Source: Ruania albidiflava DSM 18029
GTDB lineage: Bacteria > Actinomycetota > Actinomycetes > Actinomycetales > Beutenbergiaceae
NCBI RefSeq assembly: GCF_000421225.1
Contig: NZ_ATWL01000007.1
Span: 62,001-126,000, forward strand
DNA: 64,000 bases
Reading direction: 5' to 3'
The translations under genes and the position numbers were made by a program. Shown one piece after another: positions 7,294 to 16,113 of this stretch (position 1 is the stretch's first letter; every line of letters begins with the position of its first letter). Under the pieces are notes generated by a model. It was given only the letters and a program-made list of their open reading frames with translations. It was not told where the DNA came from and did not search any database.

Positions 7294-9945
7294 TCAGAAC
7301 GGCGGCTCAGCTGGCCAGCTGCTCGTCGGCGTCGAGGCGCTGGTGGTGCGCTGCCAGCTGGCACGATGCGAGCTGGCCGGGGCAGTGCTCTCCGGTAGCC
7401 AGCGATGCACATCGGCATCGACGTCGGCACCGGCCGGAACGGTCTGCGAAGGCAGGTCGTCGAGACCCACCAGGGACTCCTCCTCGCAGATCGTCATGGC
7501 GTAGTCGTCGCGCAGGTGGTGGCCGATGGCGGTGTAGTCGGCGTGCTCCGGTGCCCGGGTGTAGACGTGTCCGGTGGGTGCGTGCCAGGTGGTGATCCCG
7601 GTGCGCGGGTCGCGCTCCACAGTGAAGATGGTGGCGGTCTTCACCTGATGGTGGTGCGTGCACAGAGCGTGCAGGTTGGTCTCGACGGTCTGTGCCCAGG
7701 CGGGCAGAGAGTCGTCGAAAGGGACGATGTGGTCGAGCTGGCACCGCCAAGCCGGGACCCGGCAGGTCGGGAACCGGCAGGTCTGGTCTCGCTCGACGAC
7801 CCGGGACCGCAGTCGGCGGGACGGGGCATAGGCGTCCGTGCAGATCAGGCCGAGCTCTTCCTCGACGAGTGCGCAGTTCGGAGGTCGGTTGGCGGCGTCA
7901 GCGGGGTGCTCACGCAGCCAGCGCAGGAGGGTGTGCGCACTGGTGCCATCGGGCAGGTGTGGTGCCCGCGGCGGCGGGATCAGCCCCCACATCGGGTCGA
8001 GCCTGGGGAGGTACCGGCACAGCCAGGTCCACTCGGCATCGAGCTCGTCCGGATCGCTCATATCATCGGAATCCTCTGGATCGGTGCTGTGGAGTCCGGC
8101 GTCCGAATCAGGTTCCTCCGGTGAACCGGGGGATCGGGGCGGGGAACTTCGAACGTCGAGGACCTGACGCCAGATCTCTTCGTCCTCCGCCCGCGATCGG
8201 TGGTCCTTCCACGGACCGGCGGGGCCGAGGATCGCATCGAGCTCCTTCATGGTGGCATCGGGGCCGAGGCGCTCAAGCAGGTCGCACCGCTCGGACCAGG
8301 TGGCCCCTGGGTGCGCGCCCAGGCTGACCAGCACTCCCGGTGCAACGGCGCACGGTCCCGGCAGAGCGTGCTGCAGGTTGGGGCGGCGTGGGTCCGGGCT
8401 GCTCGCTGAACCCGCGGCTGCCTGCGCACGTGCTGCAGATGCTTCTGAAGAAAGCTCGTTGGGACTGTGGGGCGGGAGGGCGGTACCAGCTGGTGCTGCC
8501 GAGCGTGCCGCGTTCGTCGAACCGCTCCGGTGCTTGCCGGACCGTGAGTGTGGCGGTGGAGCGCCGGATGCTGTGCTGCGTCCCGGCGACCGAGACCTGA
8601 AAAACGAGGACCCGCTGGCCCCGCCACGGGGCTGGTCGGTGCCGTCGGTCCGGCCCGCCGCAGCGCCGGCCCGTTCGGCAAGTGAGCGAGCGTGCCCCGC
8701 GTCGATCGGGCCGTAACCGTGCAGCAGGGCTGGGGTGTGCTCGTCGCCGGAGAGCACCGGGGCGGTGATGGACAGGTGGATGTGCGGCAGCCGCCCGTGG
8801 TGGGTGGGCAGGTTGCTGCCAGCGCGCAGCTGTCCGTCGGCCAGCATCGTGGTAAAGATCTCGGTGAGCGCATCGGCGCGGCGGGCGTGGATACTGCGGT
8901 CGTCGTCGGCCGCGCGCTGGGCGGCGATCGCGTCCAGGCAGGTGTAGATGCTCAGGCCGTCCTCAGCGGGCAGGTAGACCCCCAGCCAGGACATCCCGTG
9001 CGGCGCCGGCTCGAACGTCACGCACCGCTCCTTGACCTCCTTCTCGTGCCGCTCCTTCGCCTTGCTCGGGTCCGCCGCGATCACCGCCGCTGCCATTGCC
9101 TTCTTCAGCTGGGGCGGAGTGTGCGTGGGCGCCAGCTCGATGCCGTAGTCCTCGATCACCATGCGCTCGCGCTGTTCCATCCCGGCCACCGCGGCGGTGA
9201 TCACATCGACCTTCCGGGCGGATACCTCTCCGCTGGCCAGCGCCTCGCGGAGCCGAGGGGACTCCTCCAGTGCGAGCGCGCGGGAGATGATCGAGCCGGC
9301 AGCGTAGGAGGTCGTCGCCAGCCGGCAGGAGATCTCGTCGTGCGTGGCGGTCAGTGCCCCGGACGAGCCCCCGCGCTGGTCGAGGAACTCTCCGGCGAAC
9401 CGCGCTTGCAGGCCGGAAAGGTAGGCCATCATCCGGTCGCAGGCCGCGACCAGCTCCACCCGGGCGGCCTGGTCCCGGCCGCTGCTGTCCTGCTCGGCCG
9501 CCTGTTCGAGCGCCGTGGCGAGCGACGCTCCTGGAGCAGCAGCACCGAGCACGGCAGCGGTCTGCGAGTGGCTGACCCCCGGGTGCCAGGCGGCCTGTGC
9601 GCGATCAACCTCCTGTGCGGCGGCCACCACCTCGGTGAGCCCGATCTCTGGGCCGACCGGCAGGGTGACGAAGTGCTGGCGCTCATCCTCATCGCTCGGC
9701 TCGTCCCCGGGGGTGGCGTCGTCCTCGGCCGGTGGGTCCTCGTCGGCGATGGCACAGGTGTCCTCGGCTGGTGGATCGCCGGCCTCGTCGGCGGTGGCAG
9801 CCTCATCCTCGACTGGCCGTTCGCCGGCTCCGTCGTCGATGCCCGCCTCGTGTTCGCAGCTGGCGGCCCCGTTGGCGTTCTCCGCACGCGGTTCGACGCC
9901 GGAGGAGGGAGCCTCCGGGTCGATCTCGTCGTCGTCGAACGGCAT
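7294..9945 (-). CDS. DUF222 / 13E12-type protein with C-terminal HNH endonuclease domain
   Basis: 883 aa. An acidic low-complexity N-terminus (about 1-80) is followed by the helical DUF222 domain (about 90-420), a long Ser/Pro/Arg-rich insert (about 430-560) and a C-terminal HNH domain: CRFPTCRVPAWRCQLDHIVPF...ETNLHALCTHHHQVKT, with the Cys pairs and the catalytic LDHIVPF. The family is multicopy in actinobacteria (REP13E12 in Mycobacterium), and its function is poorly known. Most members are 400-600 aa, so the low-complexity insert makes this one unusually long. It has its own strong promoter. Confidence 0.9.
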   Translation of the reverse strand: MPFDDDEIDPEAPSSGVEPRAENANGAASCEHEAGIDDGAGERPVEDEAATADEAGDPPAEDTCAIADEDPPAEDDATPGDEPSDEDERQHFVTLPVGPEIGLTEVVAAAQEVDRAQAAWHPGVSHSQTAAVLGAAAPGASLATALEQAAEQDSSGRDQAARVELVAACDRMMAYLSGLQARFAGEFLDQRGGSSGALTATHDEISCRLATTSYAAGSIISRALALEESPRLREALASGEVSARKVDVITAAVAGMEQRERMVIEDYGIELAPTHTPPQLKKAMAAAVIAADPSKAKERHEKEVKERCVTFEPAPHGMSWLGVYLPAEDGLSIYTCLDAIAAQRAADDDRSIHARRADALTEIFTTMLADGQLRAGSNLPTHHGRLPHIHLSITAPVLSGDEHTPALLHGYGPIDAGHARSLAERAGAAAGRTDGTDQPRGGASGSSFFRSRSPGRSTASGAPPPHSRSGKHRSGSTNAARSAAPAGTALPPHSPNELSSEASAARAQAAAGSASSPDPRRPNLQHALPGPCAVAPGVLVSLGAHPGATWSERCDLLERLGPDATMKELDAILGPAGPWKDHRSRAEDEEIWRQVLDVRSSPPRSPGSPEEPDSDAGLHSTDPEDSDDMSDPDELDAEWTWLCRYLPRLDPMWGLIPPPRAPHLPDGTSAHTLLRWLREHPADAANRPPNCALVEEELGLICTDAYAPSRRLRSRVVERDQTCRFPTCRVPAWRCQLDHIVPFDDSLPAWAQTVETNLHALCTHHHQVKTATIFTVERDPRTGITTWHAPTGHVYTRAPEHADYTAIGHHLRDDYAMTICEEESLVGLDDLPSQTVPAGADVDADVHRWLPESTAPASSHRASWQRTTSASTPTSSWPAEPPF

Positions 9946-9951
9946 AGAACA

Positions 9952-9980
9952 AATGTATCAATTCTCGTCGTGGCTGTCAA
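9952..9980 (-). promoter_or_regulatory. near-consensus promoter of the DUF222-HNH gene (leaderless)
   Basis: On the minus strand TTGACA (9980-9975) and TACATT (9957-9952) are separated by exactly 17 nt. The -10 ends 6 nt before the ATG at 9945, so transcription should start at the start codon. This is the best sigma-70-type promoter seen in the window. Confidence 0.75.
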
Positions 9981-10170
9981 GTGGTCGGCTGTGCTCCAGG
10001 TGTCGGATGGGCGCCGGTCCCCAGCAGATCTGTGGCGCCCATCCGACTGCTTCACACGTTCTCATCGACCACTGACACTGCCGTGAGATGGGGAGTTCTC
10101 CCCGGTCGGGCACTCCGGCACACAGATAGGGTTGGCGGCAGCATCCGCGTCACGAAAGGCACAGCTGGAA

Positions 10171-10707
10171 ATGACTCAGTACCAGGGCCCCCAGGGGGAT
10201 CCGCAGGCATACGGCCAGCAGCCCGGCTACCCGCAGCAGGGACAGGCGGGCGGCGGCCAGGCCTCGACGCCGCAGCAGCCACAAGCGCCAGGAGGCTACG
10301 GTCAGGCCTCGGCGCCGCCCCCTCCGGCGCACGGATATGGGCAGCCCTCCGCACCGCAGCAGCCTGGTCTCGGTCAGCAGCAGCCCGGCGGCTACGCCTA
10401 CGGTGGGCAGTACCCGACCGCCGGGAGCTCTGGCCTGTTCGACACCACCTTCGCGGTCTCGAGCACCCAGCGGACAGCCAAGCTCGCCTACCTGGCTGTC
10501 ATCGTCTTCTCCGGTGTGCTCGCTCTGACCGCCATCCTTGATGCCATCGCCGAGTTCTCGGCAATCCGGTTCGGCGGCATCGCCTCGGTGCTGGGCGGGC
10601 TGACGAGTCTGATCTTCTACGGCGCGCTGGCCTTCGGGGTGCTGACCGTGGGGCGGTTGGTGATCGACTTCTTCGTCCAGGAGGACAAGAAGCGCCAGCA
10701 GGGCTGA
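10171..10707 (+). CDS. DUF4282 family membrane protein with Gln/Pro-rich N-terminus
   Basis: 178 aa. Residues 1-85 are a Pro/Gln/Gly/Tyr-rich cytosolic tail with repeated QQPGYPQQG-like units. The second half begins LFDTTFAVSSTQRTAKLAYL and has two membrane spans (about 108-130 and 140-165), ending in a charged tail QEDKKRQQG. The layout matches DUF4282 proteins. The function is unknown. Similar Pro-rich tails occur on the membrane proteins at 59558 and 60649. ATG 10171 is preferred because the repeat tail begins there; an upstream frame adds only a non-repeat stretch. Confidence 0.75.
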   Translation: MTQYQGPQGDPQAYGQQPGYPQQGQAGGGQASTPQQPQAPGGYGQASAPPPPAHGYGQPSAPQQPGLGQQQPGGYAYGGQYPTAGSSGLFDTTFAVSSTQRTAKLAYLAVIVFSGVLALTAILDAIAEFSAIRFGGIASVLGGLTSLIFYGALAFGVLTVGRLVIDFFVQEDKKRQQG

Positions 10708-10843
10708 GCCGCTCGGCGCGCAGTGTCGACGGCGCAGCAAGGGCTGCGTCGTCCAGCTGCGGTGTGCGGGGCCTCAGCGAGCCTGCTGGACGGCGGAGCC
10801 AGCGATCGTAGGTCCCGCACCGGGGTTGACGTGTCCGGGTTGA

Positions 10844-11683
10844 TCAGTGTCGCCCCAGGATCGCCTCCGCCAGGGCCTCGACCGGGTCCCGCGGGGCGTT
10901 CGGATTGTCCACCAGCACCATGTCCACATCGCCGAGCTCTGGTAGCGCGCTCGAGGCGGGCATCACCACCAGGTCCGAGGGCACCAGGCTCTGTGCCAGC
11001 ACGGTGATGCCGAGCCCGGCGCGCACGGCGGCCAGCATCCCGTTGATCTCCCGGGTGGTGCAGGTGACTCGCCAGGTGCGCCCAGCGCGTTCCAGCACAC
11101 TGGTCGCCGTATCCCGGGAGAGGCTGGGGTTGGGGTAGGTGATCAGCGGCACGATGTCCGCCTCGCCCAGTGCGGCACCGGGCAACCCGACCCAGGTGAG
11201 CCGGTCGCGCCGCACCAGTCGGCCCACCCCGTCACCCGGGTTCTGCTTGATGAACACCAGGTCCAGGTGGCCGGCCAGCAGGCGACGGTGCAGCACCAGC
11301 GACTGCGCGATGGTCAGCTCCATCGTGACCCTGGGGTGCAGCTGACCGAAGTCGCGCAGGATGCGCGGCAACTGGGTCAGGGCCAGGTCGTCCGCAGCGC
11401 CGAACCGTAGTCGTCCGCTCATCGCCGACCCGGTGAAGTAGGCGGACGCCTGGTCATGGGCCGCCAGGATCGTCCGGGCGAAGCCCGCCATCGCCTGGCC
11501 GTTGTCGGTGAGGGTGACCTCGTGGGTGTCCCGCTGCACCAGCCGGCGGTGGGCCGCGCGCTCCAGGCGGGCGACGTGCTGGCTCACCGTCGGCTGGCTG
11601 ATGCCCAGGCGCGCTGCCGCTGCGGTGAAGTTCAGAGTTTCACTGACCGTGAGGAACGTTCGAAGCTGGACCGGGTCGAACAA
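10844..11683 (-). CDS. LysR-family transcriptional regulator
   Basis: 279 aa. The N-terminal winged HTH (LRTFLTVSETLNFTAAAARLGISQPTVSQHVARLE, about residues 7-42) is followed by a periplasmic-binding-like effector domain (about 88-275). It probably starts at a TTG with a GAGGAGA ribosome site about 9 nt upstream. It is divergent from the MFS exporter gene and shares a 91-bp promoter region that contains short palindromes, the usual arrangement for a LysR regulator and its target. Confidence 0.92.
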   Translation of the reverse strand: MFDPVQLRTFLTVSETLNFTAAAARLGISQPTVSQHVARLERAAHRRLVQRDTHEVTLTDNGQAMAGFARTILAAHDQASAYFTGSAMSGRLRFGAADDLALTQLPRILRDFGQLHPRVTMELTIAQSLVLHRRLLAGHLDLVFIKQNPGDGVGRLVRRDRLTWVGLPGAALGEADIVPLITYPNPSLSRDTATSVLERAGRTWRVTCTTREINGMLAAVRAGLGITVLAQSLVPSDLVVMPASSALPELGDVDMVLVDNPNAPRDPVEALAEAILGRH

Positions 11684-11716
11684 AGGGATCGTCTCCTCGT
11701 CGTATCGATTCGACCA

Positions 11717-11764
11717 TCGTACGACCGGTCATTGTGAGACGCAATGGCAATTATAGGCGCTATA
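11717..11764. promoter_or_regulatory. LysR/MFS divergent control region
   Basis: The 91-bp gap contains the palindrome TCGTACGA (11717-11724) and TATAG-GCG-CTATA (11752-11764). The latter overlaps a perfect minus-strand -10 (TATAAT, 11755-11750) for the LysR gene and lies just before the MFS start. It is inferred to be the LysR binding region. Confidence 0.45.
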
Positions 11765-11774
11765 GGTTGGATAA

Positions 11775-13517
11775 ATGACGTGTGGCTGCCTAGCGTGGTA
11801 CTGCACCACCTTCCACACGCCCGAACTCTCAGCATCGGCAGTGATTCCCGTGCACTCGGCCAGCTCGGCTCCGACCTGTCCGCCCACCACCACCGACGAC
11901 ACACCTGATTCCGCGACCCCATACGTGACTGCCACCGAACTCGACACCGACACCTGCTCCGACCCCACCACCGACAGCGACGCGCTCTCCGCCCGCGAGG
12001 CCCGTGCACAGCGCATCCGAGCCCGGCGGCACAACCGACCGGCCAAGGTGCGCCCATCCCGGCGGCACCGCCACCTCGGCCTCGCCGCTACCCGCGCCGG
12101 CACGCCCACGCCCACGCCCGGATCCACGCCAAGGCCCACGCCCAGGCCCAGGCCCAGCACGATGGTGCGCCTGGCAACCACCCGCCGTCCCGCCTGGGCG
12201 AGCCTCTCCGCGCGGCAACGCCGCCTGCGCACCCAGGCTGCGCCGTCGTCAGAGACCGGACTGGTGGACGCGCTCAAGGTGCGCAACTACCGCCTCTACG
12301 TACAGGCCCAGCTGCTCACCAGCACCTGCGGCTGGGCAGCCCGGGTGGCCCAGGACTGGCTCATGCTCGAGCTCACCGGTTCTGCGGCCCTCGTCGGGCT
12401 CACCGTGGCGATGCAGTTCACCCCGATGCTGCTCTTCGGACTGTTCGGCGGTGTGCTGGCCGACCGGTACGACCGGCGGAAGATCCTCACCATCACCCAG
12501 TCCCTGTTCGGCCTCTTCACCCTCGCCGTCGGCGTGCTCACCCTCGCCGGGGTGGTGCAGGCCTGGCACGTGCTGGCCTCCGCGTTCCTCGGCGGGATGG
12601 CGATCGTGGTGGACAACCCCGCCCGGCAGGCGTTCGTGCACGAGATCGCCGGCCCGAAGCTGCTCCGCCCCGCGATCAGCATGAACACCTCCATCTTCCA
12701 GCTCGGTGCGCTGATCGGCCCGGCGTTCGCCGCGGCGCTGATCGCCCTGGTCGGCAGCGGCTGGGCGTTCGTGGTGAACGCGCTTGCCTGCTTCACCGCA
12801 GCGTCACTGATCCACTCGATGCGCCGGGCGGAGATGTTCGCCGTGCCGGTGGTGCGCCGCGCCAAGGGTCAGCTGCGTGCCGGCCTGGCGCACGTCGCCG
12901 AGCACCCAGAGATCCTCTGGGCGTGCGTGCTTGTGGGCTTCGTGGCGCTCACCGGTGTGAACATGGCCACCGTGCTCACCGCCTACGCCGCCGAGGTGAT
13001 CGACCTGGGCGCCAGCGGTTACGGCATGCTCACCTCCACGCTCGCACTGGGTGCCATCACCGGGGCGCTGCTCGCCGGCCGGGCCCGACGGCTGCGGTTG
13101 CGCACGCTCGTCGGTGGGGCCGCCACGCTCGGTGTGCTGCAGCTGGTCGCCGCCCTGGTCGGCAGCACTGCGCTGTTCCTGCTCGTGCTGTACGCGATGG
13201 GCGCCACCAGCCTGCTCTACCTGACCCGGTCGAACACCCTGGTGCAGACCAGCGTGGACCCGACCATGCGTGGACGGGTGCTGTCGCTGTACGTGCTGAT
13301 CAACATGGGCGCGCAGGCGGCGTCCGGGGTGATCATCGGCTGGGTGTGCGAGTGGGGCGGCCCGCACGCGGGCCTGGCCGCATGCGCCGCCGGTCCGCTG
13401 CTCGGTGCGCTGGTGGTGGGCACGATCCTCGCTCGCCGTGGACACCTGCGCCCGGCGCTACGGCTGCCCCGACGCTCCGCCCGCTCCTTCGTGTACCTGG
13501 TGCGCCGGCCGGTCTGA
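11775..13517 (+). CDS. MFS exporter (MFS_3 / EntS-like)
   Basis: 580 aa. A hydrophobic MFS core of about 12 spans begins near residue 165 (ALKVRNYRLYVQAQLLTSTCGWAARVAQDWLML) and contains the loop GGVLADRYDRRKIL (motif A type) and DNPARQAFVHEI, as in the enterobactin-exporter branch. The first 160 residues are unusual: Thr/Ser/Pro/Arg-rich and hydrophilic with a TPTPTPGSTPRP run, unlike normal family members. The true start may lie downstream, or this is a real cytosolic extension. The substrate is unknown; control by the divergent LysR regulator is likely. Confidence 0.85.
   Translation: MTCGCLAWYCTTFHTPELSASAVIPVHSASSAPTCPPTTTDDTPDSATPYVTATELDTDTCSDPTTDSDALSAREARAQRIRARRHNRPAKVRPSRRHRHLGLAATRAGTPTPTPGSTPRPTPRPRPSTMVRLATTRRPAWASLSARQRRLRTQAAPSSETGLVDALKVRNYRLYVQAQLLTSTCGWAARVAQDWLMLELTGSAALVGLTVAMQFTPMLLFGLFGGVLADRYDRRKILTITQSLFGLFTLAVGVLTLAGVVQAWHVLASAFLGGMAIVVDNPARQAFVHEIAGPKLLRPAISMNTSIFQLGALIGPAFAAALIALVGSGWAFVVNALACFTAASLIHSMRRAEMFAVPVVRRAKGQLRAGLAHVAEHPEILWACVLVGFVALTGVNMATVLTAYAAEVIDLGASGYGMLTSTLALGAITGALLAGRARRLRLRTLVGGAATLGVLQLVAALVGSTALFLLVLYAMGATSLLYLTRSNTLVQTSVDPTMRGRVLSLYVLINMGAQAASGVIIGWVCEWGGPHAGLAACAAGPLLGALVVGTILARRGHLRPALRLPRRSARSFVYLVRRPV
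12101..12161 (+). repeat. hexamer-like low-complexity repeat (cacgcc/caggcc)
   Basis: A run of degenerate 6-bp units (cacgcc, then caggcc) encodes the Thr-Pro/Arg-Pro stretch in the N-terminal extension of the MFS gene. Replication slippage is the likely origin. Confidence 0.7.
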
Positions 13518-13544
13518 CCGACTCTCAACCCACGTCCGGCGGGC

Positions 13545-16004
13545 TCAGTCCGCATCCGGCGGGCCTATGTCCGCCGGGGTGAGGTCCGGGCGCCAGCCCC
13601 GCCAGCGCGGGTGCCGCAGGCGGCCGGTCGGCGTCCACTCGCCGAAGAGCACCTCGGCCACCCGCACCGGCTGCAACCAGCGGGCGTCCCGGGCATCGGC
13701 AGCAGGCACGTCCGCCACGGCGGGCGCCTCGACCTCCTCCGGGGTGAGCATCGCCACCCAGTCACGGGTCTGCGCGGCCGAGAAGCCAGTGCCCACCCGC
13801 CCCACATACCGCAGCCCGCCGGCCCCGGTCGGCACGGCCAGCAGCAGCGAGCCGATCTGGCCGGCACGTTCCCCACGCCCAGGTCGCCAGCCGCAGACCA
13901 CCACGTCCACCGCCTCAGTGTGCTTGATCTTCACCCAGGTGGACGAGCGGCGACCGGGCAGATACCGGCCGGCCGGGTCCTTGGCCAGCACCCCCTCGAG
14001 CCGGTACGCCCGGCTGGCGGCCAACGCGGCCTCCAGGTCGCCGTCGAACGCCTCGGGCACCTGCACGTGCTCGGTCGGTTCCACCAGCCGGGCCAGCAGG
14101 TCCCGACGGTCGGTGTAGGGCTGCCGAGTGAGGTCCTGCCCGTTCACCTCCAGCACGTCGAACACCAGGTAGTGCACCCGCTGGTGCCGGGCCGCCGCAG
14201 CGATCTCCGCCGACCGGGCCGCCTGCATCCGCGGCTGCAGCAGCGCGAACGAGGGCCGCCCCTCGGTATCCAGCGCGACCACCTCACCGTCCAGCAGGGC
14301 GGAGTCCGCGTGCACGCCCAGTTCGGCCAGCTCCGGATAGCTGGGAGTGATGTCGCGACCGCTGCGGGCCCACAGCTGCACTCCGCCGTCGACCACGTGG
14401 GCGAGCACGCGCTGTCCGTCCCACTTCATCTCGATCGACCAGTCGGAGCCCACGTCGCCTGGTGAGCCCGGGGTGGCGAGCATCGGGCGCACGACGGCGG
14501 AGCTCGTCTTGGCGGGGGTGGGCTCACCCGGGGTGCGGGTCCGGGTGGCGGAACCGGTGACGGCGGTGCTCACCCTGGGCGGTGCGTGCTCGGCCCGGTC
14601 CCCGGCCCGGCTGGGGGAGCGGCGCGGCGCACCCGGTTTCATCGCGTGCACCAGCCACTGGCGCTCCTTGGCATCGGTGCAGATCAGCGCGAACTTCGCC
14701 GGCTCCTGCTCGGCCAGCGGCCCGTCGGCGCGACCGTGCAGGGTCACGATGATTTCCTTGCCGAGCCACCACTTGTGGATCTCGAACGTGCCGGTGTCCC
14801 AGACGGTCATCTCCCCGGCGCCGTACTCCCCGGCCGGGATCGTGCCGGAGAAGGTGAGGTAGTCCAGCGGGTGGTCCTCGGTCTGCACCGCCAGGTGCTG
14901 CCGGGCCGGGTCGGTGGGCAGCCCCTTCGGCACGGCGAAGCTGGTCAGCACCCCCAGGTAGGACATCCGCAGGTCCCAGTGCAGCCGGCGGGCATGGTGC
15001 TCGTGTACCACGAACACCTCCTCACCCGGCTCGGCCACAGCGTCCGGCACCGGCTCCGGGGTGCGGTCCGCGCGCCGCTTGCCGCGGTAGTCGGCCAGCG
15101 CATCGGCAGTGTCCACCCCGGCCAGGCCCGCGGCCATCAGGTCCCCGTCCCGCTCCAGCCGGGCGACTACCTCCTGCGGGGTGAGCTGGTGCAGGTCCGC
15201 GTCCTCCAGCTCCGCCCAGGTGCGGGGTGCGGCCACGTGCGGGGTGAGCGTGCCCCGCAGGGAGTATGGCGCCACTGTGGTCTTGTTCGCGTGGTTCTGG
15301 CTCCAGTCGATGAACACCTTCCCCGTGCGGTCGGCCCGCTTCATCCGGGAGATCACCAGGTCCGGGTGATCCGCCTCCAGCGCCTTGGCGAGCTCCTGCG
15401 CCACAGAACGGACCTGATCAGCGGAGGCTCCGCCGTCGAGCGCGGCATACACATGGATGCCCTTCGAGCCGGACGTGACCGGCACGCTGGCCCACCCCAT
15501 CCCGGCCAGGATGTCCCGCACCCAGCGGGCCACCTCGGCCACCTGCACCAGCTCCACGCCCGGACCTGGATCCAGGTCGAACACGATCCGGTCCGGTGGG
15601 CGCACCACGCCGGCTGAGTCGAAGCGCCACTGCGGCACGTGCAGCTCCAGCGCCGCCATCTGTGCCATCCACGCCAGCGAGGCCCGGTCGTTGACCAACG
15701 GGTAGGTGCTGCGGTGGTCGGAGTGCTGCAGGTCCGCCCGCACCACCCACTCCGGGGTGCCGGAGTCCAGGTTCTTGGTGAAGAACGCCTCGCCGGGCGC
15801 CTCGGCCGTCCCCACCCCGTTCACCCAGCGCTTGCGGGTGACCGGCCGGCCCGCACAGTGCGGCAGCATCGCGCCGGCCACCTGCAGGTAATAGTCGATC
15901 ACCTCCGCCTTGGTGGTGCCGCTGGCTGGGTAGAGCACTTTCTCCAGGCTGGTCAGCTGCAGTCGCCGGCCGTCGAGCTCGGTCAGGGTGGAGCTGCGGG
16001 CCAT
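13545..16004 (-). CDS. ligD: multifunctional NHEJ DNA ligase LigD
   Basis: 819 aa in the mycobacterial order: N-terminal primase/polymerase domain (about 1-290, catalytic FDLDPG and GSKGIHVYA), central 3'-phosphoesterase (about 325-480, HEHHARRLHWDLRM), a Pro/Thr/Arg linker, and an ATP-dependent ligase domain (about 520-819) with the nucleotidyl lysine in EMKWDGQR and the OB-fold KIKHTEAVDVVVCGWRPG. It repairs double-strand breaks with Ku. The ATG at 16004 is used because a -10 (AAGGAT on the minus strand, 16016-16011) lies 6 nt upstream. It is divergent from ku. Confidence 0.96.
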   Translation of the reverse strand: MARSSTLTELDGRRLQLTSLEKVLYPASGTTKAEVIDYYLQVAGAMLPHCAGRPVTRKRWVNGVGTAEAPGEAFFTKNLDSGTPEWVVRADLQHSDHRSTYPLVNDRASLAWMAQMAALELHVPQWRFDSAGVVRPPDRIVFDLDPGPGVELVQVAEVARWVRDILAGMGWASVPVTSGSKGIHVYAALDGGASADQVRSVAQELAKALEADHPDLVISRMKRADRTGKVFIDWSQNHANKTTVAPYSLRGTLTPHVAAPRTWAELEDADLHQLTPQEVVARLERDGDLMAAGLAGVDTADALADYRGKRRADRTPEPVPDAVAEPGEEVFVVHEHHARRLHWDLRMSYLGVLTSFAVPKGLPTDPARQHLAVQTEDHPLDYLTFSGTIPAGEYGAGEMTVWDTGTFEIHKWWLGKEIIVTLHGRADGPLAEQEPAKFALICTDAKERQWLVHAMKPGAPRRSPSRAGDRAEHAPPRVSTAVTGSATRTRTPGEPTPAKTSSAVVRPMLATPGSPGDVGSDWSIEMKWDGQRVLAHVVDGGVQLWARSGRDITPSYPELAELGVHADSALLDGEVVALDTEGRPSFALLQPRMQAARSAEIAAAARHQRVHYLVFDVLEVNGQDLTRQPYTDRRDLLARLVEPTEHVQVPEAFDGDLEAALAASRAYRLEGVLAKDPAGRYLPGRRSSTWVKIKHTEAVDVVVCGWRPGRGERAGQIGSLLLAVPTGAGGLRYVGRVGTGFSAAQTRDWVAMLTPEEVEAPAVADVPAADARDARWLQPVRVAEVLFGEWTPTGRLRHPRWRGWRPDLTPADIGPPDAD

Positions 16005-16077
16005 CACCCCATCCTTGCCTGCTGGCGTTCACCGCGCATCACGTGTTCACTAGGAGACCACGGCAGATCCCCGTGCC

Positions 16078-16083
16078 TACGAT
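16078..16083 (+). promoter_or_regulatory. -10 box TACGAT for ku
   Basis: TACGAT (TANNNT) lies about 30 nt before the ku ATG, leaving a short leader with a GGGGGAGAGGAG ribosome site. The ligD -10 is at 16011-16016 on the other strand, so the two NHEJ promoters sit about 60 bp apart. Confidence 0.45.
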
Positions 16084-16113
16084 GCTGGCAGGCCACGGGG
16101 GAGAGGAGCGGCG

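Noticed and set aside
12101-12161. Short repeats as a CRISPR array
   Set aside because: The units are adjacent hexamers without spacers and code in frame for TP/RP residues.
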